Source: Arthrobacter sp. TMP15 (lineage in GTDB: Bacteria; Actinomycetota; Actinomycetes; Actinomycetales; Micrococcaceae). From it: 64,000 nt of DNA. The notes beneath the pieces were generated by a model, which saw only the letters and a program-made list of their open reading frames with translations, ran no database searches and was not told where the DNA came from. Every line of letters starts with the position of its first letter. The stretch's first letter is position 1. The translations under genes were made by a program, and so were the position numbers. This document shows, piece after piece, positions 58,306 through 64,000 of this stretch. The stretch is taken from contig NZ_CP154262.1 of NCBI RefSeq assembly GCF_039529835.1, positions 1,922,001 to 1,986,000 of the forward strand, read 5' to 3'.

Positions 58306-59429
58306 GTATTTCCGACTCCCTGAACAACCACGAAAATGCGCTCCAGAAACAAGCAGACGGTAGGCCAGCCATCGTCATGGATGCCCGATTCACCCGCATG
58401 GACCACCACGACGGCATCAGCCGCTACGGCGCAAGCCTCATGGCCGCCGTCGCCCCTTACGCTGATGTGACAATGCTCATTCATGACGAACGTCAGCTGG
58501 CATTGCTACCGGATTTGCCCTGGGTGAAAATCAACTCACCGCTCTCGCCCATGGAATTGTTCGTGGCCCGCCATGTGAACAAGCTTGGCGCCGACGTGGT
58601 GTTTTGTCCCATGCAGACAATGGGAAGTTGGGGCAGAAAATACCCGCTGGTTCTGACACTGCACGACCTCATTTACTATGAGCACCCGGCACCCCCCGGG
58701 TTCCTCCCAGCCCCCGTCCGGGTGCTGTGGCGTCTCTACCACAAGGCGTATTGGCCGCAGCGGATGTTGCTCAACCGGGCCAATACTGTGGCGACTATCA
58801 GCGAAACCACTCTGTCTCTGATGCGCAAACACAGGCTCACCAAACGCCCTGTCCGGATCATTGGAAATGCACCCCAAGGGCAGCGGACCCCACGAGATCC
58901 GTCGGTTTCGCCGGAGAAATCGCTCACCTATATGGGTTCATTCATGCCCTATAAAAACGTGGAAACGTTGATCCGGGCTATGGCCGAACTGCCAGATTTC
59001 ACGCTTAACTTACTCAGCCGCATCACCGACGAACGCCGTAGAGAACTCGCGGCTTTGGTGCCCTCTGGTGCCAAAGTGGTGTTCCACAACGGTGTCACGG
59101 ACGAGCAGTACGATCAGATGCTTCTGCGCACAACTGCGCTAGTTACTCTAAGTAAAGCCGAAGGCTACGGCCTGCCGCTGGTTGAGGCGATGGCCTTGGG
59201 GACACCGGTGGTGGTGGCGGACACTGAGATTTTCCGTGAAGTTGGCGGAGATGCCGCTCATTATGTGCCAGCTGATTCACCTGAGGCTTTTGCGGCTGCT
59301 GTGCATGCTCTGGCTGAACCCGCTCAATGGGCGGAGAGTTCGACGGCGTCCATTGCCCAAGCGGGTACGTTCAGCTGGGATTCCTCCGCGCGCGAACTGT
59401 TGGCAATTGCACAGGAGCTGCGCCGCTAG
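58302..59429 (+). CDS. Glycosyltransferase family 4/1 (GT-B)
   Basis: About 375 residues. An N-terminal Rossmann half with DARFTRMDHHDGISRYGASL, then LTYMGSFMPYKNVETLIRAM and a C-terminal sugar-nucleotide motif LVTLSKAEGYGLPLVEAMALGTPVVVADTEIFREV (EX7E-type glutamates). Probably moves a sugar, often mannose, onto a lipid or glycan in the cytoplasm. The GTG overlaps the hydrolase stop in a GTGA. Confidence 0.88.
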   Translation: MSISDSLNNHENALQKQADGRPAIVMDARFTRMDHHDGISRYGASLMAAVAPYADVTMLIHDERQLALLPDLPWVKINSPLSPMELFVARHVNKLGADVVFCPMQTMGSWGRKYPLVLTLHDLIYYEHPAPPGFLPAPVRVLWRLYHKAYWPQRMLLNRANTVATISETTLSLMRKHRLTKRPVRIIGNAPQGQRTPRDPSVSPEKSLTYMGSFMPYKNVETLIRAMAELPDFTLNLLSRITDERRRELAALVPSGAKVVFHNGVTDEQYDQMLLRTTALVTLSKAEGYGLPLVEAMALGTPVVVADTEIFREVGGDAAHYVPADSPEAFAAAVHALAEPAQWAESSTASIAQAGTFSWDSSARELLAIAQELRR

Positions 59430-59545
59430 CAATGACCACGCAGCTGATCCGCGCCTCCCAAAAGCCTCACTTCGGCCGCCCTATTTCTCAGCAGAGCTTA
59501 GAAGCCGTGGTTCGCGAACCCATTAGGACCTAGAAGCCGCTGCGA

Positions 59546-60331
59546 ATGCTTGTCACCCCTGGGCACCTGCGTCTCGAGGAGAAGTTGGGACGCGAAGATC
59601 CGGGTGCTGAGGTCATTTTATCCACCACCATCACGAATGCTCAGGGGATCCGCGCCCAGGAATACCGGTACTGGAGCGCAGGTATCTATCCTGCCGAGGC
59701 TGAGCATCTGGAAACCTCTCAATCCGCACTTCAGATATACAGGGCCTACGAGTCCAATGTGACACTGGGACATGGCCCCACGGCCGTTGCGGCAGCAGCA
59801 CAACGAACGGCCAAACTCCTGGATACGGGTCCTATCCAATCTCCGTTATTCTGGCTCACAGGAACTGTCACCGGTCTTGGTCTGACGATACTGACGCTGG
59901 CGTTCTCACTCTCCAAACGCAAACGTCATGAGTCGATCTTTCGCAGACTCACCACTGCTCAGCACCTGCTCGCCGGCGTGGTGCTGAGCCTCGATGCACT
60001 TGAGCTTGCCCTGGCCCTGGATGACACACGGCTGAACACCGCAGTGATGCTTGGGACAGCTCCAAAGAACATGTCAGCTGAATCTGACCAGCGGATATTT
60101 GAAAGCGCCTTGGCTATGGCATGGCGCTTGGCCGATGACCTCCAGGAACGTCCCTTATCGCAGCGCCTTGACCCCGGGTACGTGGCTGAAGTTGCGAAGT
60201 TGAAACAATCGGTTCAGACGCTTGTCCTACGCAACACCGACGTCCACCGACGTACTCAATCCCTACTCGATGCAGCACGTGGCCGAAACCCGAAACGCAA
60301 CACCTCAGAGATCCCCAAGGTGACCTCCTAA
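59546..60331 (+). CDS. Unrecognised membrane protein, possibly N-terminally broken
   Basis: About 261 residues with one membrane segment at about 102-122 (LFWLTGTVTGLGLTILTLAF) followed by a long helical, Leu- and Ala-rich cytoplasmic part. I do not recognise the family. No ribosome binding site is seen before the ATG at 59546. The same frame is open upstream from an ATG at 59432, 2 bases after the glycosyltransferase stop, and is interrupted only by a TAG at 59531-59533. So the gene may once have begun at 59432, or the two are separate. Confidence 0.5.
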   Translation: MLVTPGHLRLEEKLGREDPGAEVILSTTITNAQGIRAQEYRYWSAGIYPAEAEHLETSQSALQIYRAYESNVTLGHGPTAVAAAAQRTAKLLDTGPIQSPLFWLTGTVTGLGLTILTLAFSLSKRKRHESIFRRLTTAQHLLAGVVLSLDALELALALDDTRLNTAVMLGTAPKNMSAESDQRIFESALAMAWRLADDLQERPLSQRLDPGYVAEVAKLKQSVQTLVLRNTDVHRRTQSLLDAARGRNPKRNTSEIPKVTS

Positions 60332-60417
60332 AACCTGTATACCCTCACGCCGTGGCTTGGGGCTCCCGGACATCCAGCACACCTGTTGGTTTTGCGCGTT
60401 TGTCATGATCGATTGGC

Positions 60418-60912
60418 TTACAGCCTTCTTGTTGTCCTAGTAATAAGAGCCTTTAGCCATTTGGAGTATTGGGGCCGGTGCGGATCGGTGATCAAGGGTG
60501 GAGAATAACTGCCACTAGTCGTAATCCACCCAATCTTGCCGTCCGGGCCAAGTTTGGGAGTCCACCTGCGCCACTTGGTTCCTTGCCGATCGGGTTCATC
60601 TATGCAGCGCCGGAGTCCGTGCCGATTCTCCTCATCCTTGAAGTGCTTCATCGTGTGATGGCGTGCGCAGGCGGGGCGTTAGTTTCCAATGGTTGAGGCA
60701 CCACCAAACTCAAAAGCTCGTAAGTGATCAAACTCAGTGTCCATCTCAGGATCGGGACAATTGGGCATTTAACAGCCTTCGGCCAACGCCTGCAACACGG
60801 CCTTCTCGGCAGCCGCAATGTACAATGTTGTGTGTCCAGCACCAACGGCTCCGGCAATAGTGGATTTAGCACTATATGGTGACGCGCCAGCTTTGACAGC
60901 CCCTCCAGAAAC
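60418..60912 (-). pseudogene. Remnant of an HNH endonuclease (DUF222-type) gene
   Basis: One minus-strand frame reads AAEKAVLQALAEGC, stop, MPNCPDPEMDTEFDHLRAFE then FGGASTIGN, stop, RPACARHHTMKHFKDEENRH. This is the C-terminal HNH motif of the large DUF222/HNH family of Micrococcaceae, ending with GLRRC and the WTPKLGPDGKIGW tail. Both TAA codons (60771-60769 and 60681-60679) are in frame, and the frame shifts near 60900. The protein cannot be made whole, so this is a decayed copy. Confidence 0.75.
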
Positions 60913-61305
60913 GTGCAGCGATATACATGCCCGAAGCGCTGACAGTCAACACGTACAACGTTGGCCATGACATCCCTTCGCTTCCAGCGTCACAGCTGCG
61001 TCTGCGCTCTATCAGCGCTTCCTTCACACGAGTGACGACGGTCTCGGGTACATCTTCTCCCGTGTCCTGCCCGCCTTTCCCGCAAAAGAGCACACCGTGG
61101 TATGTCCCGCCAGAACTAACAACCGAGTCTCCATCGCAGCCGCATTTTCCATCGAGAGACTCGCAGTGTACGCCAGCAGCGGCCGTCAATTCGGGAATCC
61201 CCAGAGACATCCGAGACGAGCTAAGGGTTCACGACTGCCGATGATTCCCTCGGGGACGTCATTATCTCCAACCTCAACCGAGGGTGAAGGCTAGTTGCAC
61301 AGCAG
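60913..61305. other. Unassigned stretch upstream of the HNH remnant
   Basis: A minus-strand frame of about 112 codons (61210 to 60872) starting MSLGIPELTAAAGVHCESLD overlaps the remnant in another frame and may be its shifted upstream part, but it has no recognisable domain. On the plus strand nothing convincing is seen. Confidence 0.35.
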
Positions 61306-63447
61306 CTACAAAACGTCTAGGCCATCGCACCGAACTTGTACAGGAGAGCCCACTCGTCGAGCCGCGTTGGAAGCCTTCAATGCCCTCATGTTCGTTGTGA
61401 CAGTCGCCGCCAGTGCGTATGGGAAAAGTAGAATCGTTCGATAATCTGGAGCCTCTTCACCTGTCTGGCCGGAAGTGCCACCCGAGGCGGGCCTGCCCAC
61501 AGACACAGGAGCGGGGCCAATGCTGCGCACGGACTCAGGGAGTTGCAAGGCCGCCGCAAATGCCGCAACGTCCTTTTCTGCTCCAGTCAGCGAGGCAAGG
61601 CGCATGGCCGGGGGAAGCCCGAGCTCCTGCCGCAAAGTAAATTCCCGCTCAGCATGCCCGGCGGGGTCCCATCTAACTAGCGCCGAAACCTCAACTGAGT
61701 CCTCAGCCGTGACTACAACAATTCCTCCGTCTTTGGCAGATCTCACCAGGGCTGCGGCATTCATCCACCGACGGAGTGTCTCTTCACCAGCACGCAACGA
61801 CTCACGCCGGAGCATAGAATCTCCGTCCAAGAGCAGTGCCGCGGAGTAGCCGTGATGAGCCACCGGTTCAGCACCTATAGTTGCCACAACTATGGCGGGC
61901 CTGTCAGGCACAGTTGTCCTAATGTGATCCCCTGAAGAGGAAATCACTGGCACTGAGGGGAAAGCCCTGCCCAATTCCTCTGCGGTCCGCAGTGCACCGA
62001 TGGAAATAGCCCGCAATTGGCGGTTCCCACACGTACCGCAGCTAAAGGCCGTTTCCGCCTGCCCGCACCATTTGCACGTGACCATGGAAGAAGCCGACCC
62101 CGGGGACCGTGTTTGCATCAGAGGCCCTGTGCAATGTCTGCATCTGGCCACCTCTCGACAGCGCTGGCAGGCTAATGCCGGAGCGTAGCCGGTTCGGGCC
62201 ACCTGAACCAATACCGGGCCCGTCTTCAGCGCGGCCTTTGCGGTTTCCCAGGCCCTGTGTGGCAGCCGGGCCATGGCGGCGGCGGGGTCACGTTCCAGCT
62301 CATAGGAATCCGCCGTGCTAATGACCCGCGCCGTGGCCTTGCGCACCTCTGGGCGTTCAGCTAAGAGCTCTTGGGCCCATCCTGTGGCGACCAACCGCTG
62401 GGACTCACTGCTTCGGCTGTGCCCGGCCATCAACACCGCCGTTGCCTCAACTTCAGAGCGTAACAACAGAACGTCACGGCTGTGTTGGTAGGGAGCTCTA
62501 CGTTCAATATGAAGCTCGTCACCGTCATCCCAGCAACAAACCAAACCTAGCTCTGCTACTGGCGCGTACGCCGCGGAACGAGTACCGATCACAATGCGCA
62601 CGTCCCCTGAAAGAACTCGCAGGAAGTTGGCGTATCTCTTGCTGGGACCATCGTCAGCGGTGAGCTTGACGAAGCTGCCCTTCGGAAGGACCGCGGTAAA
62701 TGCCTGCTCCAATAATTCGAGGTCACGTAGATCGGGAACAACCACGATGGCTCCCCGCCCTGACAATTGGCAGTATGCAACTACTTGAGCCAGTTGGTGG
62801 TGCCATGACCGGGGCCCCCAACCGTGGAGTGCGCCGAGTACGCCTTTGGGGCACTGGCCCAAAGCCAATTTCGTCAAGAAGTCCTCGGCATGAGCAAACT
62901 CAGTGAAGAGAGAATGCCCGGGTTTAGCCTCGGGAAGCATCTCCACGGGCGCGGGTCCGGTTTCCTTCTTCAGGTAGATCTTCTCGAGGCTGGCGACACG
63001 CGGTGGGACAGCAACCCGCAACACATCAGCTACTGTGCCGGCGTACCGTGCGGCAACCCTCCGCGCCAGCTCAAGTACCTGTGGGGTGAGCACAGGGACA
63101 GCTGAATAAACCCTGCTCAGTGGCACCAGCCTTTCGCTTTCAGACTCAGCAGTGCGCGCAACGAGATACCCGTTGAGGTCTTGGCCAGAGAACTTTACCT
63201 TCACCCGAACCCCTGGCTGGGCCTCTGCGTCCAACTCCAGGGGGACGGAGTAATCAAACATTCGGTCAAGATGGGGCAGCGGTGAATCAATCGCAACTTG
63301 GGCAACTGGTAGCGACGGCGCCAACACGACTCCACTGTGCGGATCTGCTACACGATCCTTGGTGACGAATCCACTCAAAAGACTTAACTGCACACCGTGA
63401 TTGGGCGAAGCGTGACTAGCGGCAGTGTGGTTCTCGGCTTCGGTCAC
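61306..63447 (-). CDS. priA: Primosomal protein N' (PriA), actinobacterial form
   Basis: Replication-restart protein of 713 residues. The N-terminal DNA-binding domain and the zinc-binding cysteine pairs (CQRCREVARCRHC, CKWCG, CGTCG; about 437-487) are kept. The helicase part is degenerate: where a Walker A GxxxxGKT should be it reads HGWGPRSWHHQLAQ at about 209-221. This is usual in actinobacterial PriA, which probably lacks helicase activity, and is not evidence of decay. It lies downstream of metK on the same strand. Confidence 0.93.
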   Translation of the reverse strand: MTEAENHTAASHASPNHGVQLSLLSGFVTKDRVADPHSGVVLAPSLPVAQVAIDSPLPHLDRMFDYSVPLELDAEAQPGVRVKVKFSGQDLNGYLVARTAESESERLVPLSRVYSAVPVLTPQVLELARRVAARYAGTVADVLRVAVPPRVASLEKIYLKKETGPAPVEMLPEAKPGHSLFTEFAHAEDFLTKLALGQCPKGVLGALHGWGPRSWHHQLAQVVAYCQLSGRGAIVVVPDLRDLELLEQAFTAVLPKGSFVKLTADDGPSKRYANFLRVLSGDVRIVIGTRSAAYAPVAELGLVCCWDDGDELHIERRAPYQHSRDVLLLRSEVEATAVLMAGHSRSSESQRLVATGWAQELLAERPEVRKATARVISTADSYELERDPAAAMARLPHRAWETAKAALKTGPVLVQVARTGYAPALACQRCREVARCRHCTGPLMQTRSPGSASSMVTCKWCGQAETAFSCGTCGNRQLRAISIGALRTAEELGRAFPSVPVISSSGDHIRTTVPDRPAIVVATIGAEPVAHHGYSAALLLDGDSMLRRESLRAGEETLRRWMNAAALVRSAKDGGIVVVTAEDSVEVSALVRWDPAGHAEREFTLRQELGLPPAMRLASLTGAEKDVAAFAAALQLPESVRSIGPAPVSVGRPASGGTSGQTGEEAPDYRTILLFPYALAATVTTNMRALKASNAARRVGSPVQVRCDGLDVL

Positions 63448-63554
63448 GGCATCCTCCTCTGATATGTGTTGCCAGACCTACGGGCAAAAACTGTAGGCCA
63501 TGGACAGGGCCTCCAAACCCAACTGTGCAGGTCCACATTAGTCGTCCTGAAACC

Positions 63555-63602
63555 AGCTAAGCACAGCCCGCTGACAAAGGAGTCGGCGAACTGTGCTTGG
63601 CT
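63555..63602 (-). terminator. Hairpin after metK
   Basis: GCTAAGCACAG and CTGTGCTTGGC pair over 11 positions with one G-U, and an inner CGCTGAC can pair with GTCGGCG. On the minus strand it follows metK; a short GGTTTC tail follows. Probably ends metK transcripts before priA. Confidence 0.6.
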
Positions 63603-63618
63603 GTGGACAACTTCGAGC

Positions 63619-64000
63619 TTAGGCGTTGAAGAACGCCTTCAGTGCAGCTACCCGGTCAAGATTTTCCCACGTGAAATCGGGGTCGTCGCGGCCAAAGTGA
63701 CCATGTGCTGCCGTTTTGGCGTAAATGGGGCGTTTCAGATCAAGGCTGTCGATGATGGCCAGCGGACGCAAATCGAAGATAGCCGCAATGGCTTCTTCAA
63801 TCATGCGAGGGTCAACATGCTCGGTGCCAAAAGTCTCAACATAGGTTCCCACCGGCTTGGCCACCCCAATGGCATAGCCCACCTGAATTTCGGCACGATC
63901 CGCAAGGCCGGCGGCCACCACATTTTTGGCAACCCAGCGCATGGCATAGGCCGCTGAACGGTCAACTTTTGATGGGTCCTTACCCGAGAAGGCACCACCT
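63619..64000 (-). CDS. metK: S-adenosylmethionine synthase, 3' part
   Basis: Makes SAM from methionine and ATP. Only the C-terminal 126 or so residues lie in the window; the rest continues past the right edge. [40 protein letters not shown] and the ending [16 protein letters not shown] are those of the MetK C-terminal domain, including the GGAFSGKD phosphate-binding loop. The metK-priA order is common in Actinobacteria. Confidence 0.95.
   Translation of the reverse strand, partial: GGAFSGKDPSKVDRSAAYAMRWVAKNVVAAGLADRAEIQVGYAIGVAKPVGTYVETFGTEHVDPRMIEEAIAAIFDLRPLAIIDSLDLKRPIYAKTAAHGHFGRDDPDFTWENLDRVAALKAFFNA

Noticed and set aside
61306-63447. priA as a pseudogene because it lacks Walker A
   Set aside because: The frame is intact at full length with zinc cysteines kept, and the loss is general in Actinobacteria.

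Overview
The window is a stretch of actinobacterial chromosome, most like Arthrobacter or a close relative in the Micrococcaceae. This rests on moderately high GC, many GTG and TTG starts, actinobacterial qcrCAB and ctaCDEF gene sets, DUF3043, DUF3054 and DUF3097 family proteins, a PriA that lacks a Walker A motif, and an hrcA-dnaJ-rsmE then phoH-ybeY-hemolysin-era layout. No rRNA, tRNA, insertion sequence, prophage or CRISPR array is visible. Both ends cut genes: the 3' end of an unrecognised gene on the left and the 3' part of metK on the right.

Layout. 1-4.1 kb: partial gene, AAA ATPase, DUF3054 protein, stand-alone Lrp/AsnC sensor domain, cutC, and trpD on the minus strand. 4.2-8.6 kb: ctaE-qcrC-qcrA-qcrB, the aerobic cytochrome bc1 branch. 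8.7-10 kb: GntR regulator divergent from ptsH (HPr). 10-13 kb: ctaC-ctaD-ctaF (minus), the rest of the aa3 oxidase. 13-24.6 kb: erpA, an M20 peptidase, DUF3043, an aldo/keto reductase, pyrD, an FAD dehydrogenase with a coupled hydrolase, uppS, recO and leuA. 24.8-28.5 kb: M13 peptidase and an LCP cell-wall enzyme. 28.7-37.2 kb: two minus-strand operons, hrcA-dnaJ-rsmE under a CIRCE element and phoH-ybeY-hemolysin-era, with a GerMN lipoprotein on the plus strand between them. 37.3-50.9 kb: DUF3097, DUF4870, hemW, lepA, a PemK-like protein, rpsT, holA, comEC, comEA, degV and leuS. 51.1-56.4 kb: glpD-glpF-glpK divergent from a SorC-type regulator. 56.4-60.3 kb: aldo/keto reductase, hydrolase, glycosyltransferase and an unrecognised membrane protein. 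60.4-61.3 kb: a decayed HNH endonuclease gene. 61.3-64 kb: priA and metK.

How the genes work together. The bc1 genes and the convergently placed oxidase genes together give one respiratory chain from menaquinol to oxygen. The glp genes take up glycerol, phosphorylate it and oxidise it into the same chain. The minus-strand operons are housekeeping functions in protein folding, RNA processing and cell-envelope work.

The most interesting non-coding signal is upstream of leuS. A probable 8-codon leader peptide carries four consecutive leucine codons and is followed by a hairpin and a terminator hairpin with a U run, the layout of ribosome-mediated attenuation. A weaker leader candidate precedes leuA. 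Other signals are a 16-bp perfect inverted repeat enclosing a short ORF and a terminator between erpA and ctaC, several short tandem repeat arrays at gene ends, a palindrome just before the GTG of ctaE, and a palindrome in the glp intergenic region.
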